From the NCBI GenBank assembly GCA_030601885.1, contig JAUWAU010000001.1, positions 1 through 64,000 of the forward strand: a stretch of 64,000 bases of DNA, written 5' to 3'. Of the stretch, positions 16,434-25,615 are shown one piece after another (within the stretch, counting starts at the first letter, position 1; each line of letters starts with the position of its first letter). Source of the stretch: Armatimonadota bacterium. GTDB lineage: Bacteria; Armatimonadota; Zipacnadia; JAUWAU01. The position numbers and the translations under genes are program-made. The notes below the pieces were generated by a model. That model ran no database searches. It saw only the letters and a program-made list of their open reading frames with translations, and was not told where the DNA came from.

Positions 16434-17156
16434 TCACCCGCTTTTGAGCTTTCGTAGCTCGGCTTCGATGCTGGCCGCGACGCTCTTTGCCAGCACCTCA
16501 GAGCCATCCTGAGTGAAGTGCACGTTGGCAGGGCGCTGGATCTCGGTGAGTTTCGGAAGCGCGAAAGCGTACAGGTCGTCGATGGGGATGTTGCTTTCGT
16601 CCATGATTGCCTTGGCCACGGCGTTGTAGGCCACGACGTCCTCATTGCTCCGGCGCGGCGCCGTTACCCCATCCGGAACCGGCGTCGTGCTGGCCCAAAT
16701 GAGCCTGGCCCCCGTGGCTTTGAGCCGCTTGACGAGCTCCCGCAGATTCCTCTCGTACTCGTCGATGGGCACCTGATGCTTGCCGGTCTCGTCCATCTTC
16801 AAGTCGTGCAGGCCCCAGTTGAAGTGGATGGCGTCCCACTTCCCATCACCGAGCCACTTCGACAGATTCTCCAGCCCTCGCGTGGTCGGGCCGCCGTTCT
16901 CAGGGATACGGTGCAGATTCGCCCTGCCCTTGAGCCGCGCCCGAACCGGGAGCGTGTAGCCAATCGAGATGGAGTCCCCGATCAGCAGAGCTCGCGGGAG
17001 CTTCGGATCGTCCGTGATCGGCTCAAAGGCCGGGTTCGGCGCCTTGGCCCTCTGGGTGGGCTCGGCCTTCGCTCCGCCGCGCGCCTGCTGCCCATGGGCG
17101 CCAGTCACCAGGAGCAGCGCCATGAGCAGGAAGGGCAAGGCAAATAGTGCCTTCAT
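16434..17156 (-). CDS. Exported SGNH/GDSL hydrolase
   Basis: The 240-residue protein starts at ATG 17156 with a signal peptide ([20 protein letters not shown]). SGNH blocks follow in order: [12 protein letters not shown] (catalytic Ser), [23 protein letters not shown], and [13 protein letters not shown] near the C-terminus (catalytic His region). Such enzymes often remove acetyl groups from polysaccharides. It is 38 bases downstream of an exported sulfatase in the same direction, so the pair probably strips sulfate and acyl decorations together. Confidence 0.85.
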   Translation of the reverse strand: MKALFALPFLLMALLLVTGAHGQQARGGAKAEPTQRAKAPNPAFEPITDDPKLPRALLIGDSISIGYTLPVRARLKGRANLHRIPENGGPTTRGLENLSKWLGDGKWDAIHFNWGLHDLKMDETGKHQVPIDEYERNLRELVKRLKATGARLIWASTTPVPDGVTAPRRSNEDVVAYNAVAKAIMDESNIPIDDLYAFALPKLTEIQRPANVHFTQDGSEVLAKSVAASIEAELRKLKSG

Positions 17157-17194
17157 TGTGCGCCTCCGTGTGTTAGATGCGGCGACCGCCCCGC

Positions 17195-18943
17195 TTACTT
17201 GCCTCCGCCCACGCGCTTCACGTCCACATACGACACGCCGACAGTCTTTCCGTCTCGCACGATTGACGCTTCGAGACGTCCTTCGCCCTGGTCGAGTCGA
17301 ACGGTCTCGAGTGTGCACTCCGACGCGCCTTTCTCGAGCTGCTGACTCAGGGCCACGTTCCCGAGCTTGAAGCGCGCCTCGCTGGAAGCATTTGTGGGCC
17401 GAAAGCGAAGCGTGATCGCGTACGTGCCGGTGCGTGCTACCTGGACTTCCCAGTAGCCCAGGTCCTTATCGCCCCAGCCATCTGCCCCCCGCCAGTCCTG
17501 TCGGGTCAGTATGACGGGATTCTCGAATGGCGTCCCGAGCGGAATCCGTGGGGGAGCGTATCCACGCGTGGAGCCGACATCGCGGAACCAGGCTTCGTAC
17601 CCTTTGCGCATCTCAGCAACGATGTCAGGATGCTCGGCGGCGATGTTCCGCCGCTCGCCCGGGTCGCTGACCAGGTCGTACAGCTCCTCGCCGTTCACCA
17701 GTTTGTACCGCTGCCCGCGGGCAGCGCAGGCGCGATACAACTCCGGCTCGTCCCCCCGATGCCACTGGAAGTACACAGTGCGATCGGGCCATTCGACGTC
17801 GTCGCCCCGCAGCAGCGGCATCAGGCTGATCCCATCAAGAGACACGTCCGGCGGTCTGGCTGCGCCGCACGCCTCGAGCAGCGTCGGCACGATGTCGATG
17901 TGGGCGGCGATGCGGTCGATCTCCCTGCCAGCTTCCAGCGCGCCGGGCCAGCGCACGAAGCACGGAACACGGATGCCACCCTCGTAGACAGTGCCCTTCC
18001 GGCCGCGCATTCCTGAGTTATAGCGCTCCCACTGCGGCCCGTTGTCGGTCAGGAAGATGACGATAGTGTGCTCGTCCAGGCCGAGCTCCTCCACCTTGGC
18101 GAGCACGCGGCCAACGTTATCGTCGATGTTGGTGATCATGCCATAGACCTTGGCATTGCGTTCGTCGAGGCCCATGGCGATGTAGGGCTCAACGTAGGCG
18201 TCGTCTATCTCAAGAGGCGTGTGGGGAGCATTAGTGGACAAGTACGCGAAGAAGGGCCGGTCGCGGTTGTCCTCGATGAACTGAACGGTCGCCTCGGTGA
18301 AGACGTCGGTGCAATAGCCGTGCTGCATTTCGTCTTTGCCGTTGCGCATCACGATGGGGTCGAAGTAGCTATTGCCCGGCGGGTCCGACGGCTGACCGAT
18401 GCCCCCTCCCCGGTGCACCAGGGACTCCTGGAAGCCCTGGTCCATGGCGCGCATCGGGTAGTTGTCCCCAAGATGCCATTTGCCGAAGATGCCGGTGCGG
18501 TATCCGGCGTCGCCAAGCATCTCGGCGAGGGTGACCTCGTCGGGATACATCATGGCGCGCCCGAGGTACGTATCTATCGCGCCGGTGCGGTAGTTATATC
18601 TCCCGGTCATCAGACTGGCGCGCGTCGGCGCGCACACGGGGCAGACGTAGAACTGCGTGAGCCGCACGCTTTCTTCGTACAGCCGATCCAGGTTCGGCGT
18701 CTTGATCTTATCGTTGCCGTGGCAGCCGAGGTCGCCGTATCCCTGGTCGTCGGTGAGGATGAGGATGACGTTGGGGCGTCTGTTCACCGAGTCATCCCTT
18801 CCCAGAGCTGCAAAGCTCGGCAGCGCCAGCGACGCTCCGCCCATCATATGCATGAACTCCCTTCGACTCACAGAGAAACTTGCTAACGCTGTCGCATGGG
18901 GGGGGCGACTGTTGCTGGTCGTGCCGGTCATTTGCGCCACCAT
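17195..18943 (-). CDS. Exported sulfatase (Cys-type) with C-terminal beta domain
   Basis: The 582-residue protein has a Tat leader ([19 protein letters not shown]), metal site [13 protein letters not shown], and the formylglycine motif C104-A-P-T-R108 ([15 protein letters not shown]). FGKWHLG and FLTDNGP are also typical. The C-terminus after residue about 490 ([19 protein letters not shown]) is an extra beta-sandwich found in many environmental arylsulfatases. Activity needs a formylglycine-generating enzyme or anSME, not seen here. Start is uncertain between 18943 and 18931. Likely acts with the downstream SGNH esterase on sulfated glycans. Confidence 0.9.
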   Translation of the reverse strand: MVAQMTGTTSNSRPPHATALASFSVSRREFMHMMGGASLALPSFAALGRDDSVNRRPNVILILTDDQGYGDLGCHGNDKIKTPNLDRLYEESVRLTQFYVCPVCAPTRASLMTGRYNYRTGAIDTYLGRAMMYPDEVTLAEMLGDAGYRTGIFGKWHLGDNYPMRAMDQGFQESLVHRGGGIGQPSDPPGNSYFDPIVMRNGKDEMQHGYCTDVFTEATVQFIEDNRDRPFFAYLSTNAPHTPLEIDDAYVEPYIAMGLDERNAKVYGMITNIDDNVGRVLAKVEELGLDEHTIVIFLTDNGPQWERYNSGMRGRKGTVYEGGIRVPCFVRWPGALEAGREIDRIAAHIDIVPTLLEACGAARPPDVSLDGISLMPLLRGDDVEWPDRTVYFQWHRGDEPELYRACAARGQRYKLVNGEELYDLVSDPGERRNIAAEHPDIVAEMRKGYEAWFRDVGSTRGYAPPRIPLGTPFENPVILTRQDWRGADGWGDKDLGYWEVQVARTGTYAITLRFRPTNASSEARFKLGNVALSQQLEKGASECTLETVRLDQGEGRLEASIVRDGKTVGVSYVDVKRVGGGK

Positions 18944-18981
18944 GTGCGTACACTACTCAGACAGCGGCGGATGGATGGGCG

Positions 18982-19241
18982 TTATGACTCGAGGTTGCGC
19001 AGCGACTCAGCGACTCCCTCATACTCCGTCCCCGCGAGGGTTCGGACGAGGCGGTCATCAGCGGTGAGTAGAGGCAGGTTCTGCCGCCGAGCCAGAGCAC
19101 GCTAGGCGCCCAGAGCGCCACCTCCCTGGCGGCGAGACTGTTAAGCAGCCTAGCAGCCCGGTCGGACAGCTCCTCTGGGACGTAGTACTTGAGGACTACG
19201 CTCGCATCCACAACGTACGAGGCGCGCTGCGGCGCCCTCAT
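18982..19241 (-). pseudogene. Degenerate PIN-domain toxin (VapC), internal deletion and frameshift
   Basis: The 5' part reads MRAPQRASYVVDASVVLKYY and on to VALWAPSVL, a normal PIN N-terminus with its first Asp. After that frame, the homologous C-terminus appears in another frame: ALARRQNLPLLTADDRLVRT, ending ...AESLRNLES and TAA at 18982. The central helices with the conserved Glu are missing. A deletion with frameshift therefore inactivated it. Its start overlaps the stop of the upstream antitoxin gene (ATGA). Confidence 0.75.
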
Positions 19242-19675
19242 CTGTCCCGGTCCTCCCGTATCAGCTCTGTGCTGTCCGAGAACCGGCGTCCCGTCCGGGC
19301 AAGTCGCTCACGTATCGCGCGAGCGGCCGCCGCTGCCTCCGCCGGCGTGTCCAGGGGCAGTTGGCCGCTGATGGTGGCGGAGCGCTCCGCCTCCTCCGCC
19401 AGTTCAGGGGGAAGCGGAATGATACCATCAATGATCCTGTCGCCGTGTCTTTGCAGCCCAACCGCCGCCCAGTAGCGCACCAGCGGGTGCTCGTCCTCCG
19501 TCGCTTGCACCAAAGCCTCCGCCGCCCGAGCGTCCGGGATCTCGCTGAGCGCACGTGCCGCGGCGGACCGGACAGTCGATGCACCGTCGCCCAGCACCTG
19601 CACCAGTCGCTCCAGAGACGCCACTGTCCGAGGCAGGCGTTGGATTTCTGAAGCGGTTATTTCGGCGCCATCCAT
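19238..19675 (-). CDS. HEAT-repeat protein with antitoxin-like C-terminal tail
   Basis: 145 residues. Positions about 17-80 are HEAT/armadillo-like repeats (RSAAARALSEIPDARAAEAL, VRYWAAVGLQRHG). The C-terminal 40 residues (AARAIRERLARTGRRFSDSTELIREDRDR) look like the toxin-binding tail of PIN-associated antitoxins, ending on the ATGA overlap with the PIN gene. Here a protein-protein interaction domain seems to replace the usual DNA-binding domain. Because the toxin is broken, this is probably an orphan antitoxin. Start at ATG 19675 follows a weak CGGAG. Confidence 0.65.
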   Translation of the reverse strand: MDGAEITASEIQRLPRTVASLERLVQVLGDGASTVRSAAARALSEIPDARAAEALVQATEDEHPLVRYWAAVGLQRHGDRIIDGIIPLPPELAEEAERSATISGQLPLDTPAEAAAAARAIRERLARTGRRFSDSTELIREDRDR

Positions 19676-19885
19676 TGGTCAACTCCGTCCGCAAGGCAAC
19701 AACCGCTCCCTCCGAGATAATACCCCACATCCGCCTCTGTCGCAAGGTCGAGCCGGCTCTGACGCCCGCCCGCTGGCAGGTGCCCGTGTCCTCGCAAGCG
19801 AAGAGCATAACAAAGGGAAGTCACGAACGGCCAGCGACCGTGCCAGGCTGTGGGGGCGCAATGACATGACAGGGATGGTGTACAG

Positions 19886-20464
19886 ATGCCTGCGAAAGTC
19901 GTCGGCGTAACGGGCAGCCCGCGCGCCAGCGGCAACACCGACTTCGCCGTCAATTCGGTGCTGGAGATGCTGGCGCGCGAGCGCGACGCGAGTACGGAGC
20001 TTCTGGCGCTGCGGGACTATCATCTGAAGCACTGCGCCGGCTGCCGCGGCTGCATGACGGCAAAGCGATGCGTGATCGAAGGCGACGATCTGGATCGCAT
20101 GGTGCAGCCTCTGAACGAGGCCGACGTCATAATCGTTGGCTCGCCAGTGTACTGGAACTCGCCGCCCGGGGTGATGAAGGACTTCATGGATCGCGTGCAC
20201 GGCTGGTTCGTTGCCGGACCCATTTGGGAGGGCAAGCAGGCCGGCATAATCAGCGTGGCGGCGGACGGCGGGTTCGAATCCCACGAGGACGCGCTTCGGG
20301 GGTGGCTGCGCTACTACGGCGCCAACGTCGCCGCCGAAACGCGGCTGCTTGCCCGCGAAGCGGGCGATCTCGAGGCCAATCCCCGCGAACGGGAGAAGTT
20401 GGACAGATTCGCCCGAGACATGGCTGATGCCATCGGCCAGCACTCGTTGATCTCGGACGCGTGA
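19886..20464 (+). CDS. Iron-sulfur flavoprotein-like NAD(P)H-dependent oxidoreductase
   Basis: 192-residue flavodoxin-fold protein. GSPRASGNT near residue 10 binds the FMN phosphate. C50-x2-C53-x2-C56-x5-C62 (HCAGCRGCMTAKRC) matches the compact 4Fe-4S motif of the archaeal Isf family. VGSPVYWNSPPGVMKDFMDR is the conserved flavin-contacting segment. Physiological partner unknown; such proteins serve electron transfer or detoxification of oxygen and quinones. Its stop overlaps a GTG that could start the downstream kinase frame. Confidence 0.85.
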   Translation: MPAKVVGVTGSPRASGNTDFAVNSVLEMLARERDASTELLALRDYHLKHCAGCRGCMTAKRCVIEGDDLDRMVQPLNEADVIIVGSPVYWNSPPGVMKDFMDRVHGWFVAGPIWEGKQAGIISVAADGGFESHEDALRGWLRYYGANVAAETRLLAREAGDLEANPREREKLDRFARDMADAIGQHSLISDA

Positions 20465-20505
20465 AGAGCGACGCGTGCGGGCGCCGACAGCGAGGCAGGA
20501 TGGAC

Positions 20506-22452
20506 ATGAGTGAAGTATCCGCGTCAGGCTCAGGCAGTGACGCCGCCGGCTCAGAGGAGGCGAGAGAGCTTCGTCGGCTGGCGGACGAGCATCTGGCAGC
20601 CGGCCGGCTGGCCATAGCCATCGGCACGTACCGGCAGGCACTGGAGCTCGAACCCAATTACAGCCGGGGACGACACAACCTGGGCGTCGCCTACTACAAG
20701 ACGGGCATGTTCGTGCCCGCTGCCAACGCGGTGCGGCGGGCGATAGAGCTGGCCCCAGACGTAGCCGACTACCACTTCACCCTGGGCCTCATCTCAAAAG
20801 ACAGTCGGCAGCGCAAGGAGGCGATCGCCCAGTTCGACGCGGCGCTGGCGCTGGCCCCTGACCTCGTTCCCGCACTGCGGTACCGGGGCGCAACGTGCTT
20901 TGAGCTGGGCGATAATGCTGCGGCGATACGGGACTTCCACCGCGTGCTGGAGCTGCGCCCCACGGAGCCCGGCGTAGCCTACGACCTGGCGGTGGCCTGT
21001 GCCGATGCGCACCAGTGGGCCGACGCGCGGGAGTGGTTCACGCGGGCTGCAGAGGAGGAGCCCAGCAACGCCGACATTTACTACAACCTCGGCCTCGCCC
21101 ACGCCAGAGACATCAACACTCCCGATAGCGAGGCGGAAAAGGCGCTCCAGCAGGCGCTGGCGATAGATCCGGATCACGTCGAGGCGAGATTCCGTCTCGG
21201 CGTACTGCATGCGAAGGCGAAGTATCACGACGCCGCGGCGCGAGAGCGCGCCCTCGAGCAGCTCGAGCGGCTCGCCCGCCGGGACGATCTCCCACAGACC
21301 TTTCCCGAGGCCCATCTGGTCCACTTCGCCCTCGGCACCCTGTACGACGATGAACCCGAGACGTCGGCGAAGGCCGCGCAGTGTTACGAGAAGTGCCTTA
21401 GACTGCAGCCTGGTTTTCCGCCGGCACTGAACAACTGGGGAGTGCTGGCGCGCCAGGGAGGGCGGCCCGTCGAGGCAGCACGTGCTTTCACCCGAGCCAT
21501 CGCCGCCGACCCGACGTACGACAACGCCTATCAGAACCTCTGCCGACTGCTCTATGACCAACCGGATGAGCTGGCCCAGCAGCAACTCACGGAGCTGATT
21601 CAAAGCGCCCCCGAGGTGGCGTCCTCGGCAATACTTCGCATCCTGCTGGAAGTGGTCAACATCGCCAAGGCCGACGCCTACCGCGACAGCTATCATAAGG
21701 TGCACGAGGTCAAGAATCTCGTCGCCGTGCTCGGTGCACGCATGCGCGGCATACGGCAGAGCGCCTCCCACGAGACCGACCCCAGGGAGCTGTCCACGCG
21801 GCTGAATGAGCTTATGTCAGCTCACGACCGGCTATTTTCATCGCTCACCGAGTATCTGTCTGCACTGCAACGCAAGGAGCCACGTTTCGAAATTGTAAAC
21901 TTCGGTGAGGTTGTGGAAGAAGGCCTAGTGGAGACGCGCCAGAGCAAGCCCGAAAACGTCATAACGGTCGTTCGCATCAGTCCGATGCTGCCGGAGATTC
22001 GAGGCGACAAGCGGCAGCTCGTCGAGGCACTCGCAAATCTGCTATACAACGCCTTCGAGGCCATGGGCGGGGGGCCCGGGCAAGTCACGGTGGATGCGGA
22101 GCCGCTGATGGCCGGAAAGGCGCCGGCGCGTCGCCGGTCGCTCCGAGGCATCCGGGTGACAGTCAGAGACACGGGGCGCGGCATGCGGCAAGAGGAGATG
22201 GCGAGGATGTTTCGGCCCGGTTACACGACGAAGCCGGAGGGCTCCGGCTACGGACTGAGTGTGGCGGCGAACATAGTGCACCAGCACAACGGGACGATGC
22301 GGACCGAGAGCCAGCCGGGACAAGGCACGAGCTTTATCATCGAGCTTCCCTTGAACCTCGATGTGGACAAAGAGCAGACACGGATGCGTCTTCGACCGGT
22401 CATCTTCGAAGAGCCGCGTAGACTCATCCAGAGCGAACTGGAGCAGTTTTAG
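20506..22452 (+). CDS. TPR-repeat cytoplasmic histidine kinase
   Basis: 648 residues from ATG 20506 (GCAGGA upstream; GTG 20461 is the track start). At least eight TPR-like units span about residues 20-360 (for example ALELEPNYSRGRHNLGVAYY, YYNLGLAHARD). A phosphoacceptor helix with HEVKNLVAVLGARM (His about 400) follows, then a HATPase_c domain: N-box LANLLYNAFEAMGG, G1 VRDTGRGM, G2 GYGLSVAANIVHQHNG. There is no membrane segment and no input domain other than TPR, so it probably senses via a protein partner. No receiver gene is adjacent; the GGDEF gene follows by 116 bases. Confidence 0.85.
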   Translation: MSEVSASGSGSDAAGSEEARELRRLADEHLAAGRLAIAIGTYRQALELEPNYSRGRHNLGVAYYKTGMFVPAANAVRRAIELAPDVADYHFTLGLISKDSRQRKEAIAQFDAALALAPDLVPALRYRGATCFELGDNAAAIRDFHRVLELRPTEPGVAYDLAVACADAHQWADAREWFTRAAEEEPSNADIYYNLGLAHARDINTPDSEAEKALQQALAIDPDHVEARFRLGVLHAKAKYHDAAARERALEQLERLARRDDLPQTFPEAHLVHFALGTLYDDEPETSAKAAQCYEKCLRLQPGFPPALNNWGVLARQGGRPVEAARAFTRAIAADPTYDNAYQNLCRLLYDQPDELAQQQLTELIQSAPEVASSAILRILLEVVNIAKADAYRDSYHKVHEVKNLVAVLGARMRGIRQSASHETDPRELSTRLNELMSAHDRLFSSLTEYLSALQRKEPRFEIVNFGEVVEEGLVETRQSKPENVITVVRISPMLPEIRGDKRQLVEALANLLYNAFEAMGGGPGQVTVDAEPLMAGKAPARRRSLRGIRVTVRDTGRGMRQEEMARMFRPGYTTKPEGSGYGLSVAANIVHQHNGTMRTESQPGQGTSFIIELPLNLDVDKEQTRMRLRPVIFEEPRRLIQSELEQF

Positions 22453-22568
22453 CAAATCAGCTCCGGGCCGGCCCGAGACTCGGGTTGGCAGCCGAGGCGA
22501 CGCACCGCCTGCTCGAGCATCAGCGTCAGAGGCGGGTCGGGGCAGTTCGTTGGCAGGAGTGCATTGAC

Positions 22569-24185
22569 ATGGCCCCACACGTGGACAAACTCGAGCGCCG
22601 ACTTTCGGCGCTTGAGGCCGTACAGGAGACATCCTGGATACTCAGCTCAGTCCGGAGTCGGACGGCGCTTGCGGACCTGGCGCTGGACGCCATGCTGCGG
22701 GCGAGCAATGCGCGGGCGGCCGTACTCGCGCTGATCGACGCCGACGATGGGCTCCTTCGGCCAGTAGCTGCGTCGCCAGGCTATAGGGAGCTACTGGAGG
22801 TCCTCAGCGAGAGCGCTCTGGAGTCCCTGCGGACGGTGCAGGCCGTTGAGAAACGCCAGCTAACGCGGCGCTCATTGCGGCCTTCGCCACAAGAGAGCTA
22901 TCTGCACCGGCTCGCCGCGCGAGACATCCGTGGCGTCTGCAACGTCCCATTGGCCGCCCGACGGCGGTGCCCGGGCGTCATATTGCTCCTCTACGACTCC
23001 GGAAGAGCCCTCGGCTCCGATGCGACGCGCCCCTTGCTCACTCTGGCCCGGCAAGTGGCCGTTGCGCTGCGCAATCTGGCGCTGTACGAGCAGCTCAAAG
23101 AGAGCCACTCGCGGGCGGAGACCCGCCTGACGGCCATGATGGAGAGCGCCCGCATCCTCAGCGACACTACCGAACCGGGCGCTGTAGTCCAGAGCATCCT
23201 CGCACAGACTCGGCGCATATTCGACTGCGAGGCGGGATGGATCATCCTGCTGGCGCGCGACGGGCGCAGCATCGACGCCGCGGCCCACCTGTGCCCCGAT
23301 GGCACGGTGGACACTGAGGGGCCGGAGGAGCTCCACGCCATCAGCCGCTGGGCAGTCGAAACCGGCGTGCCCTACCTCGTGAGGAATCCAGAGCAGCATG
23401 CTCATTTTTGTGAGGATCTGGCCGCAGAGCTGCACGCACCTGTTCGCAGTGCGCTCTGTGTGCCGCTTGCCTTCGGTGACGCGGTGCTGGGCACCATCGA
23501 ACTCGTGAATAAGCGAGATGGGCCGTTCTCAAATGATGACATCGAGACGATTACGGCCTTCGCCTCCCAGGCTGTTCTGATCGTGAAGAACGCTCTGCTG
23601 CTGCAGGAGACGAAGGAGTTGGCGATTCGCGATCCGCTGACCGGGCTGTACAATCGCCGGCATCTCATGGACACGCTCGACCGAGAGATGGCACGGCGTC
23701 GCCGCTACGGCAGCGACGTGTCCCTCATCATGATTGACGTGGACGATTTCAAACGAATAAACGACGCTCACGGACACGCGGCCGGCGATGCCGTACTCGA
23801 GATGCTGGCCGATGTTTTCAGTCGGAGCATCCGAGACGTGGACGTGGCGGCACGGATGGGTGGCGACGAGTTTGCCATCCTTCTGCCCAGCACCAACCTC
23901 GAAGGCAGTATCGAGGTGGCAAAACGCCTCCAGATGCTGGCGAAGGATGCGACGCCGACAGGGCCCGCGGAAGGTCTCAGCGTCTCAGTGAGTCAAGGCG
24001 TTGCCGAGGCCGGCAGGAGCGATGCGTTAGACGGCTCGGCGTTGCTCATCGAGGCAGACCTGGCACTGTACGAGGCAAAGGCCAGTGGGACCGGTCTCAT
24101 CGCCGCCCACGGCACGGGTATCGTGGATGCCGCCCGGGTGCCACCGGAACTGGCCGCTGAGGGGCTGCCGGTCGGCGCCGCGTAA
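22569..24185 (+). CDS. GAF-GAF diguanylate cyclase (GGDEF)
   Basis: Makes the second messenger c-di-GMP. The 538 residues from ATG 22569 carry two GAF-like sensor domains (about 25-180 and 200-360, second with LHAPVRSALCVPLAFGD), then RDPLTGLYNRRHLMDTLDRE and the intact active-site motif GGDEF at 431-435. RDVD, five residues before it, is the RxxD inhibitory site, so product feedback is likely. Soluble, no membrane segment. Follows the TPR kinase in the same direction; a functional link is inferred from position only. Confidence 0.9.
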   Translation: MAPHVDKLERRLSALEAVQETSWILSSVRSRTALADLALDAMLRASNARAAVLALIDADDGLLRPVAASPGYRELLEVLSESALESLRTVQAVEKRQLTRRSLRPSPQESYLHRLAARDIRGVCNVPLAARRRCPGVILLLYDSGRALGSDATRPLLTLARQVAVALRNLALYEQLKESHSRAETRLTAMMESARILSDTTEPGAVVQSILAQTRRIFDCEAGWIILLARDGRSIDAAAHLCPDGTVDTEGPEELHAISRWAVETGVPYLVRNPEQHAHFCEDLAAELHAPVRSALCVPLAFGDAVLGTIELVNKRDGPFSNDDIETITAFASQAVLIVKNALLLQETKELAIRDPLTGLYNRRHLMDTLDREMARRRRYGSDVSLIMIDVDDFKRINDAHGHAAGDAVLEMLADVFSRSIRDVDVAARMGGDEFAILLPSTNLEGSIEVAKRLQMLAKDATPTGPAEGLSVSVSQGVAEAGRSDALDGSALLIEADLALYEAKASGTGLIAAHGTGIVDAARVPPELAAEGLPVGAA

Positions 24186-24208
24186 CCGGGAGACGCCAGG
24201 CGCCGGAG

Positions 24209-24988
24209 CTACTCCGAGTCGCCTCCCAGCATCTGCTCGAATAGGCTGGCATTGAGCGCGGCCTTCCCCTGATAGTGGTTGTTGAAGAACACGTGCGTGC
24301 GATGCGTCCGCTCCGCGACGGCCTCGACCTTGCCCACCCACTCGCGCAGCTCTTCCTCGGAGTATAGGTAATCGTACCGCTGCCATGCGTGCTCGTGCTC
24401 CCACCACTGTTCCGCGTTGCGGCCGTGAAATCGCACGTAGCCGGTGTCGGAGGTAGCCACTGCAACGCGCGGCATGAGCCCGCGCAGGGGCGGCTCGTCC
24501 ACGCAGCAGTACCCAAGGTCCAGTTCGGTCAACAGATCGAACGTCTCCTGGCCCGCCCAGCGACAGTTCCGAAACTCCACCACGACGGGCAGCTCCGGTA
24601 TCTGCTCGCGGAGGAACCGTACGTAATCGGCGCTGCGGGATGAGGGCCTGAAGGAGTACGGGAACTGCGCCAGGATGCAGCCGAACTTGTCGGCAGAGAT
24701 CAGCGGCTCGAGCGCCTCGCAGAACTGCTGAAACACTGCCGGATCGGTTTCTCGCTCGTGCGTCATGAGGCTGTTGGCCTTGACGACGAACTGGAAGTCG
24801 TCCGGCGTCTTGGCCGACATCTGGGCGAGCGTCGTTGCGTTGGGCATCCGGTAGTAGGTGAAGTTCAGCTCAACGGCTTTGAAGTGCTGAGCGTAGTAGC
24901 GCAGCATATCCCGCTTCTGGATCTTGTCCGGGTAGAAGTGGCCGATCCAGTCGTCGTAACTGAAGCCGGATGTGCCGATGTAGATCAT
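24209..24988 (-). CDS. DUF72 (YecE-like) family protein
   Basis: The 259-residue protein is a typical DUF72 TIM-barrel: YIGTSGFSYDDWIGHFYP, FKAVELNFTYYRMPNATTL, FVVKANSLMTHER, LAQFPYSFRP, VVEFRNCRW and VRFHGRN. The biochemical role of the family is not established. Converges with the GGDEF gene 23 bases away. Confidence 0.9.
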   Translation of the reverse strand: MIYIGTSGFSYDDWIGHFYPDKIQKRDMLRYYAQHFKAVELNFTYYRMPNATTLAQMSAKTPDDFQFVVKANSLMTHERETDPAVFQQFCEALEPLISADKFGCILAQFPYSFRPSSRSADYVRFLREQIPELPVVVEFRNCRWAGQETFDLLTELDLGYCCVDEPPLRGLMPRVAVATSDTGYVRFHGRNAEQWWEHEHAWQRYDYLYSEEELREWVGKVEAVAERTHRTHVFFNNHYQGKAALNASLFEQMLGGDSE

Positions 24989-25112
24989 TGTCCACCCTCC
25001 CCATCGCCTACGGATCCGCCCGTGGCGCGTCGAACATATATTCTACATTGCCGCCCGCTTTCCTTCGGCCGCGTTGAGGCGCTGCTCGCAGGCACCGGGG
25101 ACAACCGGAGCG

Positions 25113-25163
25113 GCCGCCGGCCTTTTCTCAAGCACGGGTCAGGCAGGCCGTTTGGCCGGCGGC
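25113..25163. repeat. Inverted repeat between DUF72 and the HEPN remnant
   Basis: GCCGCCGGCC (25113-25122) and GGCCGGCGGC (25154-25163) are perfect 10-bp inverted copies 31 bases apart. Could form a cruciform or a 3' hairpin of the HEPN transcript. The second arm ends 12 bases before the HEPN stop. Confidence 0.4.
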
Positions 25164-25175
25164 GTCGGAGCGGGT

Positions 25176-25615
25176 TCAAAGGAGGTGAGGGTGGTGCGCT
25201 TCGGGCCAGGCCTGCACGTCCGCGCGGAGCTTTCGTGCGAGGTTGAGCATCTCTGCAGCCTCCTGGGCCGACACAGTGCCACTGCGTTCGTACTCGATCA
25301 GATTGCGCTTCTGCCTCAACGTGTCGAGAAGATGCACCGCATTGGCGTCCCAGCCGATCGTGAGCGCGAGCGACTGAATCGTCCAGTAGTGCTGCCCGCC
25401 ACCCCGCAGCACGCGATAGCCGCACGCTGCCAGGGCCGCAGTGGCGCACTGCAGCGCCGCGTTGTAGGCGATGGCGAGGGACCAGTCGGGGCCGACTGAG
25501 GCGTCTGAGATTCGTGCAGGTCCCGATCTGCAAGCGCCAAAAGATTGCGTATTCGTTCACGGGTTGGCGGCCGGCTGCTCAGTCGCCCCTGACCATGCCA
25601 GCTCTGCAAGGACAT
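25176..25615 (-). pseudogene. Frameshifted HEPN-domain protein (partner of the nucleotidyltransferase)
   Basis: A HEPN helical protein can be read only across two frames. The N-terminal part (RIRNLLALADRDLHESQT) is in the frame starting at 25615, overlapping the upstream gene. Then, after about 25490-25510, the adjacent frame continues PDWSLAIAYNAALQCATAAL, then RVLRGGGQHYWTIQSLALTI, and RQKRNLIEYER to the stop at 25176. One missing base near CCTCAGTCGG would explain it. The motif is RN-x-IEYE rather than R-x4-H, a HEPN subtype. A genuine mutation or an assembly error are both possible. Start uncertain. Confidence 0.65.

Noticed and set aside
20268-20284. GGGTTCGAATCCCACGA, a tRNA T-arm-like string
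   Set aside because: Lies inside the flavoprotein coding frame; no acceptor, D or anticodon arms around it.
24985-25560. 191-aa minus-strand ORF across the HEPN region
   Set aside because: Third frame of the frameshifted HEPN locus; does not carry either of the HEPN-like segments.
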